A DNA stretch of 64,000 bases from assembly GCA_015061745.1 (NCBI GenBank), contig SUWB01000011.1, forward strand, positions 1 to 64,000, given 5' to 3'. The position numbers and the translations under genes are program-made. The stretch comes from Lentisphaerota bacterium (lineage in GTDB: Bacteria; Verrucomicrobiota; Lentisphaeria; Victivallales; Victivallaceae). The notes below the pieces were generated by a model that was given only the letters and a program-made list of their open reading frames with translations, did no database searches and was not told the DNA's origin. Positions 17,962-27,378 of this stretch are shown here, piece after piece. Each line of letters opens with the position of its first letter. Position 1 is the first letter of the stretch.

Positions 17962-18780
17962 ATGAAAGAAAAACGTATTATCTTTATCGGAGCCCATCCC
18001 GATGATGCAGATATTCTCTGCAGCGGTACCGCCATTCAACTGGCCCGGGCAGGGCACAAGGTGAAATTTGTGTCTGCCACCAACGGCGACAGCGGCCACT
18101 TCAGTATGTCACGGAAAGAAACTGCAAAAGTCCGTGCCGAAGAAGCCAGACTGGCCGGTATCGCTTCAGGTATTGCCGAATATCAGGTCATCGTTGAACA
18201 GGATTGCGGTCTGGAACCCACCCTCGCCAACCGTATCAAGATTATGCGGATCATCCGCAGCTGGAATCCCGATCTGGTTATTACGCACCGGCTTTGCGAT
18301 TATCATCCCGATCACCGGGCCACGGCTCAGCTGGTGATGGATTGTGCCTATACCTGTATGGTGCCCCACTTCTGTGAAGATACCCCCATTCCGGACCAGA
18401 GTCCTGTCTTTGCTCACAGTTTCGACCGTTTCACCGATCCCCGCCCTCTGCGGATAGATGCCGCCATTGAAATCGACTCCGTGATGGATCAGAAACTTGA
18501 CGCTATGGCCTGTCACCGGTCACAGTTCTACGAATGGCTCCCCTGGATCGACGGCGATAAAAACTTTGATGTAAGCAAACTTTCTGAAGAAGAACGCAAA
18601 CAGCATTTGATGAAGTGGAATCAAAAGTTCCGCACCGCTGCCGACAACGGCCGTGAAGTGCTGAAACGTGCCTACGGCGAAGAAAAGGGCTCAAAAATCC
18701 AATACGCAGAAGTTTTTGAACAGTCCCCCTATTCCCGTCAGCTTCCCCTTGATGAATTTCAGGCTCTGCTGATGCCCTGA
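17962..18780 (+). CDS. PIG-L/LmbE family deacetylase
   Basis: The 272-aa protein has the zinc-binding AHPDD motif (H12, D14, D15) and a second His motif DYHPDHRAT, both diagnostic of PIG-L N-deacetylases acting on N-acetylglucosamine-type sugars. No signal peptide. It follows the oxidoreductase after 3 bp, and a GH20-like gene comes next, so a small amino-sugar module is plausible. Confidence 0.9.
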   Translation: MKEKRIIFIGAHPDDADILCSGTAIQLARAGHKVKFVSATNGDSGHFSMSRKETAKVRAEEARLAGIASGIAEYQVIVEQDCGLEPTLANRIKIMRIIRSWNPDLVITHRLCDYHPDHRATAQLVMDCAYTCMVPHFCEDTPIPDQSPVFAHSFDRFTDPRPLRIDAAIEIDSVMDQKLDAMACHRSQFYEWLPWIDGDKNFDVSKLSEEERKQHLMKWNQKFRTAADNGREVLKRAYGEEKGSKIQYAEVFEQSPYSRQLPLDEFQALLMP

Positions 18781-18801
18781 TGATTTTTCCGTTTCTGCGG
18801 C

Positions 18802-18835
18802 TCCTTTCCCGTTTTTTGCGGGAGAGGATTTTTTT
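18802..18835 (+). terminator. terminator after the PIG-L gene
   Basis: TCCTTTCCCG / CGGGAGAGGA stem (one G-T pair) followed by seven T. Confidence 0.85.
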
Positions 18836-18921
18836 GATTCCCGGACAGCAGTATCCAGGCCGGCAAGGGGTATTTATCAACAGTGCAGAGATAAAGATAG
18901 AGGATAATGGTATTTCTGAAG

Positions 18922-18950
18922 TTGTTTTTTTGTGGCTGAGGAAGTATATT
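18922..18950 (+). promoter_or_regulatory. promoter of the GH20-like gene
   Basis: TTGTTT (18922-18927), 17-bp spacer, TATATT (18945-18950), about 45 bp before the ATG. Confidence 0.6.
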
Positions 18951-18994
18951 AAGACCGGGATAAATTTCAAGCGATATTCAGGAGAGTTTTTAAT

Positions 18995-20488
18995 ATGGAA
19001 GAACGCGAAATAAAAATATTGACCGACAGACTGATCCCTGTTCCCAAAGAAATCACCTTTAATGACGGTGAAGAATACATCATCAAAGATGATTGCATTA
19101 TTGAAGCGTGTGTTGCAGATGTCTACGGTGTCGAAGAAAAAATAAAAGAGTGGAGTTCCCTCTTTTGGCAGGCTTCTCCGCAGTTGAGCGTTTCCGTCTG
19201 TGCCACAGCCGGAAAGGGAAATCCTGATGCTTATACTGTGGAAGTGACTCAAGAGCGTATTTCCATAAGTGCTTCAGGCCTTAACGGCGTGATGAACGCA
19301 ATGAAAACTTTACGGCAGCTGGCTGAAGTCCAGAGAGGCACCGAAAGGGTGACGGAATATTTCCTCGTTCCCTGCTCCATAAAAGATGAACCTGCTTTGG
19401 CTTTCAGAGGTATCCATCTGTGTATTTTTCCTGAGACCCCCTTGTGGGATATTGAACGGCAGATCCGTATTGCCGCTTATCACAAATTCAACTACGCTGT
19501 CATTGAGTGCTGGGGGATCTTTCCCTTTGACTCCCATCCTGAAATGTGCTGGGCGGATAAAAAACTGGACAAAGGCGAGCTGAAAGCCTTGATCCGGCTC
19601 GGTCAGGAGTTGGGGATCACTCTTATTCCTCAGTTCAATCTGCTCGGTCACGCTGCCGCCGGACGGATCATTACCGGTAAGCACGCTATCTTGAGTTACT
19701 CCCCCGAATTACAGCCCCTCTTTGAACCTGAAGGGTGGACCTGGTGTCTGACCAATCCTGAAACACGGCGTATTCTGACTGACCTTGTTATGGAGCTTTA
19801 TGAATTTTTTGACTATCCGCCTTTCTTCCATATCGGCTGTGACGAAGCGGACAATATCGGCACCTGCCGGGAGTGCCGTAAAAGGGAGCTTAAAACTCTT
19901 GTCAAAGAGCATATCTGTTATTTCAGGGATCTTTTTGCCAAAGTTGGGACAAAAGTCATTATGTGGCACGATATGCTGCTGCAGCAGGGAGATGAACGTT
20001 GGAAGGGATATATCGTTTGCGGTCTGCCTGAGCATCAGTTGAGCGAACTTTACAAGGAACTTCCCAAAGATATTATTATTGCTGACTGGCAGTACGGCTA
20101 TCCCAAAGAAAATCCGGAAGATCCGGAACCTGAATGGCCTACTGCAAAGTTTTTCAAGGGTGAAGAATTTTCTGTTATCGTCTGCCCCTGGCTCAATCAG
20201 AATGGCATAACAAGTCTTGGAAAACTTGCCGGGGAAGAAAAACTTTTCGGTATGCTGGAAACTACCTGGCATATTTCTCACGACCGGAATTTTATCACCA
20301 TTTTCTGTACAGCCGCTTATGCCGCCTGGAATCCGGCTGTCAACCCCGGCGTGACGATGGCCTCACGGCTGAGTCTGGCTCATCACGTCCGGCAGCTGGG
20401 CTGGGATACCGGTGTCGATGAATACTGTAAAACCGGCTGGAATCAGTATCAGGTCGATCCGGGACACCACCCCCATTCGCTTCTCTGA
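18995..20488 (+). CDS. GH20-like beta-N-acetylhexosaminidase
   Basis: The 497-aa protein has a GH20b-like N-terminal domain (YTVEVTQERISISASGLNGV, FRGIHLC) and a TIM barrel ending in FFHIGCDEADN, where D283-E284 is the GH20 catalytic pair for substrate-assisted hydrolysis. No signal peptide, so it would act on internalised N-acetylated sugars. GCRECRKRE-type cysteines follow the catalytic pair. AGGAG lies 10 bp upstream of ATG. Distinct promoter and terminator make it monocistronic. Confidence 0.82.
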   Translation: MEEREIKILTDRLIPVPKEITFNDGEEYIIKDDCIIEACVADVYGVEEKIKEWSSLFWQASPQLSVSVCATAGKGNPDAYTVEVTQERISISASGLNGVMNAMKTLRQLAEVQRGTERVTEYFLVPCSIKDEPALAFRGIHLCIFPETPLWDIERQIRIAAYHKFNYAVIECWGIFPFDSHPEMCWADKKLDKGELKALIRLGQELGITLIPQFNLLGHAAAGRIITGKHAILSYSPELQPLFEPEGWTWCLTNPETRRILTDLVMELYEFFDYPPFFHIGCDEADNIGTCRECRKRELKTLVKEHICYFRDLFAKVGTKVIMWHDMLLQQGDERWKGYIVCGLPEHQLSELYKELPKDIIIADWQYGYPKENPEDPEPEWPTAKFFKGEEFSVIVCPWLNQNGITSLGKLAGEEKLFGMLETTWHISHDRNFITIFCTAAYAAWNPAVNPGVTMASRLSLAHHVRQLGWDTGVDEYCKTGWNQYQVDPGHHPHSLL

Positions 20489-20512
20489 GGAAATAGGAAC
20501 AACAGAAATGAG

Positions 20513-20556
20513 GGGGGCTGCGGCAAAAACTCAAACAGTTTTTTGCCACAGCCCTT
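20513..20556. terminator. bidirectional terminator between convergent genes
   Basis: GGGCTGCGGCAAAAA and TTTTTGCCACAGCCC (one mismatch) form a long stem between the GH20-like gene (+) and the FemAB/GNAT-like gene (-). Confidence 0.8.
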
Positions 20557-20577
20557 CAAAAATTTTGGGGGCTGCTC

Positions 20578-21468
20578 TTACCGGTTGGGGGCGGCACTTT
20601 GCTCTTTGAAGCGGCGGAGTTCTTTTTTGTACCGCCAGCGGAGCCGGAGCAGTTCCGGCAGATTGAAAAGAGAATTTTTTACATAGCGGTAAACCGGAAG
20701 GGGTTTTCCCAGCAGCGCAGGCTTGTAATCATAGGTCCCCGGACCCATAAAGAAGCATTTGACTTCCGGACGGGTGGTGAAAAGTTCCTGGATCAGCCAG
20801 TAGGTCAAATAAAATCCGGGGGAATATTTATCAAGAGAGGAGGCGGTTCTTGTCAGATGAGTAAAATTAAATGACGAACCGTTGATATATCCCAGATTGG
20901 CTGCAACGGGATTGCCTTGTGCATCCAGAAGCAGGAAACTGAAGTTCCGCTGCTGTTTTTCCAATTCCTGATAGATTTTCCATACGCCGTTGTTGTCCTC
21001 GCCGCCCGGGGCATATTTGGGGAACTGAGATGAGTAAAGTTTTTCAAAAAGACGGAATTTATCTTCTGAATCAATCGGCACAATGGAAATATTTTCTTTG
21101 GGCAATGCATTGCGGAGCCAGCGGAGCTTTTTGCGGGTTTTGCCTGAAAGAGCTCCGAACCAGGAATCAAGGCCGTCAAAACTTCCCATTTCAAGGACCC
21201 AGTTGGCTGTAACACACAAACGGCTGAAGTTCCCTTTCTTTTCGATCAGGGGAGCTGTGTAAGTGTCAAAGCTCTGGACGTTTTGTTTTTTTGCCAGGGG
21301 CGCATCATAAAAAAGAGTTTGGGGAGTGCCTTTTTCATCACACCAGAAATTTTCCCAGAAAACGTGGGAAAGGATCCGTTTTGCTCCCGGAGTCCCCTGC
21401 AAAAGTTCCAAACAGTGTTTGCCCAACTCTGCCCGGCCGTCAAGGTATGATTCCTGTGGTACAGTCAT
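20578..21468 (-). CDS. GNAT/FemAB-like acetyltransferase (BioF2-like)
   Basis: The 296-aa protein resembles the acetyltransferase_6 (CelD/BioF2-like) group: SGKTRKKLRWLRNAL early, then FSFLLLDAQGNPVAANLGYINGSSFNF and a C-terminal GNAT half with YSPGFYLTYWLIQELF. ATG 21468 overlaps the deacetylase stop by 1 base (TAATG), which fixes the start. Such proteins often act in envelope polysaccharide synthesis. Pairing with a polysaccharide deacetylase supports that role, but the substrate is unknown. Confidence 0.7.
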   Translation of the reverse strand: MTVPQESYLDGRAELGKHCLELLQGTPGAKRILSHVFWENFWCDEKGTPQTLFYDAPLAKKQNVQSFDTYTAPLIEKKGNFSRLCVTANWVLEMGSFDGLDSWFGALSGKTRKKLRWLRNALPKENISIVPIDSEDKFRLFEKLYSSQFPKYAPGGEDNNGVWKIYQELEKQQRNFSFLLLDAQGNPVAANLGYINGSSFNFTHLTRTASSLDKYSPGFYLTYWLIQELFTTRPEVKCFFMGPGTYDYKPALLGKPLPVYRYVKNSLFNLPELLRLRWRYKKELRRFKEQSAAPNR

Positions 21469-22319
21469 TATATGCCTTTCACAATATCGTTGAAACACAC
21501 TTTTTCGGTGTGAAACAGATCGTGGAGTGCCGCCAGAACCGGATGACGGAACACAAAACAGTTTTTGCGAAATTTTTTCCACCGCGGTGAAACACCGACC
21601 CGGGGAAGAAGTTGGTCAAAAGATCCCTTTTTAATGCTTCCTTTGGCAACAGTGAACTGAAGCAATCCCATTTCTTTCACCGTTTCATACCCGGGGGCAG
21701 ACCAGTGTCCCCAGGGCCAGAAAAACATTTCTGTTTGTACATTCAGCTTTTCCAACAGCTGCGTGCGGCAATGGGTTATGTCTTCTTTTAAGCGATTCCG
21801 GTATGCCTCAAGACTTTCGTTGTGCTGCGGCACAGCAAGAGAGCTGCAATTGCCCTCTCCTTTGATGTGAGCCGTGCCGTGGGCTTCCAGACGCCAGACT
21901 CCGGAGTCCGCCATTGCCTGCAGCTCCTGAAGTGAGGCGTAGGAACGGAAATCCCCCGCCGCTGCTGCCTTTTGAGCTTCGTCCATAGAACGGTTCAGGA
22001 TCTCAGGGGATTCTGTCGTGCGTACAGGGGCATCGTAAAGATAGCCGGCAGAAACCGCGAGAATGGCCCGCAAATGCCGTTCCTTCAAGATGGGAGTCGC
22101 AAAAAGATGATTGTCGCACCAACCGTCATCAAATGAAAGAGCAGCATAAGGTTTGGAACTGTCAGCAAGTTCCCCTTTGGTGTAGGCAATGACCTCCTCA
22201 GGAGTCAGAAAGCGATAGTGCTTTGACAGATAATCCAATTGCCGGTTGAATTGAGCCGTTGATATGGCTTGGGGATGTTCATAAGGCAGAATCCTGTGAT
22301 ACATCAACATCATCAGCAT
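21468..22319 (-). CDS. polysaccharide deacetylase (NodB-type)
   Basis: The 283-aa protein starts with LMYHRILP, then SFDDGW (D64, D65) and AHGTAH (H147, H151) supplying the metal ligands of carbohydrate esterase 4 enzymes. No signal peptide is evident. Several ATGs occur at the start; the first is annotated. It lies 31 bp after nrnA and overlaps the FemAB/GNAT-like gene by 1 bp, so read-through from the nusA operon is possible. Role inferred: de-N-acetylation of an envelope glycan or its precursor. Confidence 0.82.
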   Translation of the reverse strand: MLMMLMYHRILPYEHPQAISTAQFNRQLDYLSKHYRFLTPEEVIAYTKGELADSSKPYAALSFDDGWCDNHLFATPILKERHLRAILAVSAGYLYDAPVRTTESPEILNRSMDEAQKAAAAGDFRSYASLQELQAMADSGVWRLEAHGTAHIKGEGNCSSLAVPQHNESLEAYRNRLKEDITHCRTQLLEKLNVQTEMFFWPWGHWSAPGYETVKEMGLLQFTVAKGSIKKGSFDQLLPRVGVSPRWKKFRKNCFVFRHPVLAALHDLFHTEKVCFNDIVKGI

Positions 22320-22350
22320 AAAAACTCTTTTGCTCCTGTTTTACAAAGGT

Positions 22351-23340
22351 TCAGGCGAAAAGGTCAGACAATTTGGCAATAAGAGCTTTTTCAGCTTCTT
22401 CTGCCGTTCCTTCAAATGTGGCTCCTGCCGCAAGTTCGTGGCCGCCGCCGTTGAAAGCCCGGGCCACAGGGCCGACAGGGAAACGACTGTCTTTGCTCCG
22501 CATAGAAATCTTGATGCCTCCCGGACCGTGATAAAGCAGCACTGCGATGATGACACCGTCGATTTCACGCAAAAGGTCGATCAAACCTTCATCTTCTTTG
22601 ATATTGAAATTGTGCTTTTCCGTGAGTTCATCAGGGATCACCGCATAGGCGATTTTTCCCTCAGAAGCGAACTTCAAATGGTTTTGCATAAGCTCGTTTT
22701 CAAAACGCATCTGAGTGACGGGCTTGCTGAAAAATACAGCATTGACAATGGGTTCCAATTGAGCCCCTGCTTCAAGAAGCAACGCCGCTGTCCTCAAGGT
22801 ATGGGCTTTGGTGTTTGAAAAACGAAAACACCCCGTGTCGGTCATCATACCGGTCATAAAGAATTGAGCACATTTTTCAGGTATTTCTTTGCCGGCACAA
22901 GTAAGGATGTCCACCAGAAGTTCACAGCAGCTCGATGAATCAGGAGAAACCAGATTGAAAAATCCGGACTCCATAGAGTTTCCGCCGTGGTGGTCGATGT
23001 TGATGAAACGGCTTTGCCGCAAGGCGTCAATGGTAAGAAAATCAGGAACTCCCAGACGGGCCGGATTGGCACAGTCAACGGCAGCAAAGGTGTCAAAGGT
23101 GCTGAGTTCTTCCGCTGAAATCCGGGAAAAAAAGCCTGAAAAAAGTTTTGTATGCCGGTGAGGAATACTCCCCGGAATGAAAACTTCAGCTTTTATTCCG
23201 TTATGTTCCAGAAAATACTTCAATCCGAATGAAGAACCCAAAGCGTCCCCGTCAGGACGCTGATGGGTGAAGATCAGCACCTTTTTCGATGCCAGGAGCA
23301 ATTCTGCTGCCTGACAGTGTATGTCGGCAGAGAAGCTCAT
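22351..23340 (-). CDS. nrnA: DHH-family phosphoesterase, NrnA-like oligoribonuclease/pAp phosphatase
   Basis: The 329-aa protein has HQRPDGDALGS, AVDCANPARLG, NIDHHGGNS (DHH motif), MMTDTGCFRFSNT and the DHHA1 C-terminal GGGHELAAGA. NrnA degrades nano-RNAs and 3',5'-phosphoadenosine phosphate. The start overlaps the rbfA stop by 4 bp (ATGA). Genes of this type commonly follow rbfA. Confidence 0.92.
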   Translation of the reverse strand: MSFSADIHCQAAELLLASKKVLIFTHQRPDGDALGSSFGLKYFLEHNGIKAEVFIPGSIPHRHTKLFSGFFSRISAEELSTFDTFAAVDCANPARLGVPDFLTIDALRQSRFINIDHHGGNSMESGFFNLVSPDSSSCCELLVDILTCAGKEIPEKCAQFFMTGMMTDTGCFRFSNTKAHTLRTAALLLEAGAQLEPIVNAVFFSKPVTQMRFENELMQNHLKFASEGKIAYAVIPDELTEKHNFNIKEDEGLIDLLREIDGVIIAVLLYHGPGGIKISMRSKDSRFPVGPVARAFNGGGHELAAGATFEGTAEEAEKALIAKLSDLFA

Positions 23341-23705
23341 TGCTCCTCTCCCTGATTTTCATTTTTGTTGAGCAGGGCAAACACCCGGTCGCCCCGTTCA
23401 ATGGATGTGTCGATCTTAAAGGAAAGCACAGGTGTACGCTTGAAACCCAGCTCTGAAGCAAGGTCATCCTGCCACTTGACCTTACGCAGATCAAGTTCTG
23501 TCATAATTTTCTGCTTTTCAGAGGGGGTGCCTCCGAAAATGCTGATACCCACAGTGGCATTGCGCAGATCAGTACTGGTGTTTACCGTAGTAACGGAAAC
23601 AAGGATATTGTTTGCCCATACCCGGCCTTCTTCTATCAACCCGGCCAACTCCCTTTTGATCAGTTCATTGACCCGGGTCATACGGTCTACGTTTCTTGGA
23701 CTCAT
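23337..23705 (-). CDS. rbfA: ribosome-binding factor A
   Basis: The 122-aa protein begins MSPRNVDRMTRVNELIKREL and has the KH-like RbfA core (VSVTTVNTSTDLRNATVGISIFG, RTPVLSFKIDTSIERGDRV). It matures the 30S subunit. It is coupled to infB through a TGATG overlap and to nrnA by ATGA. Confidence 0.93.
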   Translation of the reverse strand: MSPRNVDRMTRVNELIKRELAGLIEEGRVWANNILVSVTTVNTSTDLRNATVGISIFGGTPSEKQKIMTELDLRKVKWQDDLASELGFKRTPVLSFKIDTSIERGDRVFALLNKNENQGEEQ

Positions 23706-25795
23706 CAGAGAGATGCCTTTTTGAGTTCGATGTTATAGAATTCAATTTCGTCGCCTTCAACAAAGTCGGCAAAGTTGTCAAGGCGGATACCGCATTCCAG
23801 ACCTGCTTTGACCTCTTTTACATCTTCTTTGAAGTGACGCAAACTGGTGACTTCACCATTGTAGATCAGCTCCTTGCTGCGGCGGACACGGGCTTTGGCA
23901 CCCACTTTGACCAGACCGGATTCCACTTTGCAGCCGCAAATCTTGGGACCTTTGGACAGTTCAAAGATCTGCAGGATCCGGGCCTTGCCGATGACGGTTT
24001 CACGCTTTTCAGGTTCCAGTTTACCGGCAAGAGCTGCGGTGATATCTTCGAGAAGTTCGTAGATAATGGTATAAAGTCTGATTTCGACCTTGCGTTTGGC
24101 GGCAAGATCGTTGACACCGGGAGAGACCTGTACGTGGAAGCCCACCACCAGCGCATTGGTGGCAGCGGCAAGTTCAATGTCGTTATCGCAGATGGAGCCT
24201 ACGCTGTTGGCGATGACTTCAACTTTGATTTTTTCAGAAGGCAGTTCCTGAAGTGACTGGGCAATGGCTTCGCCGGAACCTTTAACGTCGGATTTAATAA
24301 TGACGTTCAAAGAACGGCGGCCTTCGCTGTTGAGCTTGTTAAAGAGGTCGTCAGCGGTGGAAATATTTGAAGTGGCCAACTGTTCGGCACGTTTTTCTTC
24401 TCCGCGGCGTTCTGCTTCAAGACGGGCTTCCTTTTCTGAACCCATCACCAACAGCTGGTCACCAGCTTCGGGAACTCCTGAAAGACCCACCACTTTGACC
24501 GGGAAACCGGGTTTCACCTCTTTGATACGTTTGCCCTTGTCGTCAATAAGCATACGGGCTTTGCCCCAGCAGGAACCGCACAAGATGGGATCGCCTGCTT
24601 TCAATGTTCCGTTCTGGATAAGAACGTGTGAGGTGGGACCCAATCCCTGTTCCAGCTGAGCTTCAAGGACAACACCTTCAGCGGGACCGGTGGGAACGGC
24701 CTTCAATTCAAGCATATCAGCTTCAACAAGGATACGTTCCAGCAGATCAGGAAGTCCCGCACCGGTTTTGGCAGAGACTTTGACAACACCGACTTTACCG
24801 CCCCAGTCTTCACTGGTAAGGTTGTTCTGCTGCATATGAAGCAGAACCTGATCGTAATCCGCTCCGGGCAGGTCCATCTTGTTGGCGGCAACGATGATGG
24901 GAACATCGGCGGCAAGAGCGTGATTCATTGCTTCAACGGTCTGAGGCTTGAAGCCTTCAACTGCTGAAACAGCCAGAACGACAATATCGGTAATGTTGGC
25001 ACCGCGGGCACGCATACTGGTGAAAGCTGCGTGTCCGGGAGTGTCGATAAAGGTAATGTGTTTACCTTCAAATTCCACAGTGGAAGCACCGATGTGCTGG
25101 GTGATGGCACCGGCTTCACCGGCGGTGACATTGGTATGGCGGATGGCATCCTGCAAAGAGGTTTTGCCGTGGTCAACGTGTCCCATAAAAGTCACGACCG
25201 GTGGACGGGGAGCCAGCTGGGATTCATCAATTTCCCGGGTGCGGACAGCAGCAGGTTCCTGAACCGCAGCTTTGGGGGCGGAACCGATAACCAGTTCAAA
25301 TCCGGCTGCCGCGCAGATTTTTTTGGCGTTGGCATCTGAAACGGTTTTGTTGATTCCGGAAAGTTCACCCAGTTTGATAAGGTCGGTGAGCACTTCGTTG
25401 GGTTTGCGTCCGATAGCGTCAGCAAGGGTTTTGACCACAATGGGAGAACTCAAGGTAATGGTGTTTCCGTCACCGGAAGCAACCTGCTCCTGAGTGCTGC
25501 CTGACTGGCTGCTTTTGTGAGAATTGTCTTTGAAAGAGCCTTCTTCGCGGCGTGAAGAACCTTTTTTAGGAGAACCGGAACGCTTGCCGCCTTTAGGCAG
25601 CAAAGCTTCTTCATCCTGCTGACCATAGAGATCATCAAAGAATGACTCAATGAGATCGGTCATATCTTCAGGAATTTTAGTTTTTTCGGCTTTATTGACT
25701 TCCACTCCCTGGCGGACCAGTTCAGCGGCAATCAGTTTTGCAGATACGCCGTATTTTGCGGCGAGATCTTTTACGGTCAATGATTTACTGCTCAT
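23705..25795 (-). CDS. infB: translation initiation factor IF-2
   Basis: The 696-aa GTPase has an N-terminal IF2_N motif (LTVKDLAAKYGVSAKLIAAELV), a short Ser/Lys-rich linker (60-110), a second IF2_N-like module (about 115-165), G1 GHVDHGKT at 205-212, G3 DTPGH at 251-255 and G4 NKMD at 305-308, then the two C-terminal beta-barrels. It brings fMet-tRNA to the 30S subunit. The linker is short relative to many bacterial IF-2 proteins. AAGGAG lies before the ATG; 11 bp separate it from nusA. Confidence 0.97.
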   Translation of the reverse strand: MSSKSLTVKDLAAKYGVSAKLIAAELVRQGVEVNKAEKTKIPEDMTDLIESFFDDLYGQQDEEALLPKGGKRSGSPKKGSSRREEGSFKDNSHKSSQSGSTQEQVASGDGNTITLSSPIVVKTLADAIGRKPNEVLTDLIKLGELSGINKTVSDANAKKICAAAGFELVIGSAPKAAVQEPAAVRTREIDESQLAPRPPVVTFMGHVDHGKTSLQDAIRHTNVTAGEAGAITQHIGASTVEFEGKHITFIDTPGHAAFTSMRARGANITDIVVLAVSAVEGFKPQTVEAMNHALAADVPIIVAANKMDLPGADYDQVLLHMQQNNLTSEDWGGKVGVVKVSAKTGAGLPDLLERILVEADMLELKAVPTGPAEGVVLEAQLEQGLGPTSHVLIQNGTLKAGDPILCGSCWGKARMLIDDKGKRIKEVKPGFPVKVVGLSGVPEAGDQLLVMGSEKEARLEAERRGEEKRAEQLATSNISTADDLFNKLNSEGRRSLNVIIKSDVKGSGEAIAQSLQELPSEKIKVEVIANSVGSICDNDIELAAATNALVVGFHVQVSPGVNDLAAKRKVEIRLYTIIYELLEDITAALAGKLEPEKRETVIGKARILQIFELSKGPKICGCKVESGLVKVGAKARVRRSKELIYNGEVTSLRHFKEDVKEVKAGLECGIRLDNFADFVEGDEIEFYNIELKKASL

Positions 25796-25806
25796 TTTAG
25801 ATCTCC

Positions 25807-27054
25807 TTATGCGTTCTTTCCGGCGTTGGCAACAGCCCGGTCGACCTCTGCTTTGTCGATACCTTCAATTTCAAGCAGGTTTTCCGGGTCTGCAGCGCGG
25901 ACTCCGTCAATGGTTATAAATCCGTTATCTACAAATTTTCTGGCTGTTGCTTCAGAAATTTCCAACTGAGCGGCCAGGTCGGCAGCAGCTTCCTGAAGTT
26001 TCACTTCCATCGTGTTGGAAGTGCTGCTTTTGGCTTCTTCCTGAGTCAGAGTGACAGTCCAGCCGATAAGTTTTCCGGCAAGACGGACATTCTGGGCTTT
26101 GCGGCCCAGGGCAACTCTGGACTGGTCGCTGCTGACTGTGACCAAAAGAGAGTGTTTGGTTTCGTCAACAGTCACGCTTTTTACCTTGGCGGGCAGCAGC
26201 GCATTGGCGGCATATTTGCGGATGTCAGCATCGTAGGGGATGATGTCGATCCTTTCAGCCCCCAGTTCTTCGGTGATCCGTTTGACCCGGATTCCCCGCA
26301 TACCAATACAGGCTCCCACGGGATCGATGCGGCGGTCATCACTGCCGACGGCGATCTTGGTTCTTTTGCCGGGTTCCCGGGCGATGCCCATAATCTTGAC
26401 TGTACCATCGTGGATTTCGCTGACTTCCCGTTCAAAAAGTTTGACCACAAAGGCCGGCGAACTGCGGGTGACGATCAAACTGGGGCCGGGAGAGTTGACA
26501 TCCACTCTGTCCAGCAGGGCGTTGATGTGATCGCCAGCAGAGTACTGATCTTCGTGGATACGGTCTTTTGAGGACATAATCCCCTCAGCTTTTCCGAAGT
26601 CAATGAGGATGTTGCCGTTTTCAAATTTTCTCACGACGCCGTTGATGATCTGGCCCACCCGGTCTTTGAATTCCTCAAGGACATTTTCTTTTTCTGCCTG
26701 GCGGAGCTGCTGGGCAATGGTATTGCGGGCGGTCTGGGCGGCAATGCGGCCGAAATTCCGGGGAGGGATCTCCCAGTCGATAAAATCCCCCAGCTGGGCA
26801 TCGGGGAACTGTTCCCTTGCGGCGTCCAGGGTAATCTGGTCGGGGGTGGGGATTGAATTTACTACTTCAAGTTTTGCCCAAGCCCGGATCTGACCAGAGG
26901 CAGGATCGATTTTAACAGTCAGATTGCTAGCCGGATGGATACCTTTGTGTGCAGCGGTCAACACGGCCTTTTCAAGGGCTTTGATCAGACTTTCACGGCT
27001 GATACCGCGTTGCTGTTCAACATATTCAAGCAGGGTCAATAATTCGTTGCTCAT
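25807..27054 (-). CDS. nusA: transcription termination/antitermination factor NusA
   Basis: The 415-aa protein has the NusA N-terminal domain, S1 domain (VGQIINGVVRKFENGNILIDFG), KH domains (VGACIGMRGIRVKRITEELGAERIDI split across about 240-265, then SRVALGRKAQNVRLAGKLIGW) and a C-terminal helix-hairpin-helix-like tail (LLEIEGIDKAEVDRAV). It binds RNA polymerase and nascent RNA. AAGGAG precedes the ATG. It is the first gene of the operon; rimP, the usual upstream neighbour, is absent and a structured leader takes its place. Confidence 0.95.
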   Translation of the reverse strand: MSNELLTLLEYVEQQRGISRESLIKALEKAVLTAAHKGIHPASNLTVKIDPASGQIRAWAKLEVVNSIPTPDQITLDAAREQFPDAQLGDFIDWEIPPRNFGRIAAQTARNTIAQQLRQAEKENVLEEFKDRVGQIINGVVRKFENGNILIDFGKAEGIMSSKDRIHEDQYSAGDHINALLDRVDVNSPGPSLIVTRSSPAFVVKLFEREVSEIHDGTVKIMGIAREPGKRTKIAVGSDDRRIDPVGACIGMRGIRVKRITEELGAERIDIIPYDADIRKYAANALLPAKVKSVTVDETKHSLLVTVSSDQSRVALGRKAQNVRLAGKLIGWTVTLTQEEAKSSTSNTMEVKLQEAAADLAAQLEISEATARKFVDNGFITIDGVRAADPENLLEIEGIDKAEVDRAVANAGKNA

Positions 27055-27214
27055 TACACTTGCTCCTTTATTTTATCGTTCTCACTTCAATTTTTCCGGC
27101 TTCCCATCCGTCACTGCTGTAACAACGCAGTTCCGGCACGGAACATTTCATCTTTATACGGCACTCTATCTTAAAATTTCCCTTTCCGGAAAATCAGATT
27201 TTTCTTTTATACAA

Positions 27215-27243
27215 ATAAAAAAGCGGGTTGTTGCCGTCCCACT
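27215..27243 (-). terminator. possible attenuator in the nusA leader
   Basis: AGTGGG (27243-27238) pairs with CCCGCT (27227-27222), loop of 10, followed by a T-rich run, all between promoter and gene. The stem is only 6 bp. Confidence 0.45.
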
Positions 27244-27320
27244 TTCAAAATACGTTAAAACGCTGAGTTTTTGAAAACAGGACCGGCACGTTTCCGGTGA
27301 TTCACACCGGTCCTTATTAT

Positions 27321-27348
27321 AATATAAATCTCTTTTCCGGATTATCAA
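27321..27348 (-). promoter_or_regulatory. promoter of the nusA operon
   Basis: Minus strand TTGATA (27348-27343), 16-bp spacer, TATATT (27326-27321). A competing TTGACT lies 5 bp upstream but at a poor spacing. Confidence 0.55.
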
Positions 27349-27378
27349 GTCAAAAATGCTCTTTTTCCGGAAAAAAGT

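Larger units (their letters stand above)
27055..27378. other. structured leader of the nusA operon
   Basis: About 270 nt between the promoter (27321-27348) and nusA. On the minus strand it contains AGGACCGG/CCGGTCCT (near 27267-27314) and then AGTGGG-N10-CCCGCT followed by TTTTTTAT, a terminator-like attenuator at about 27215-27243. No gene is supported here. Confidence 0.6.
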
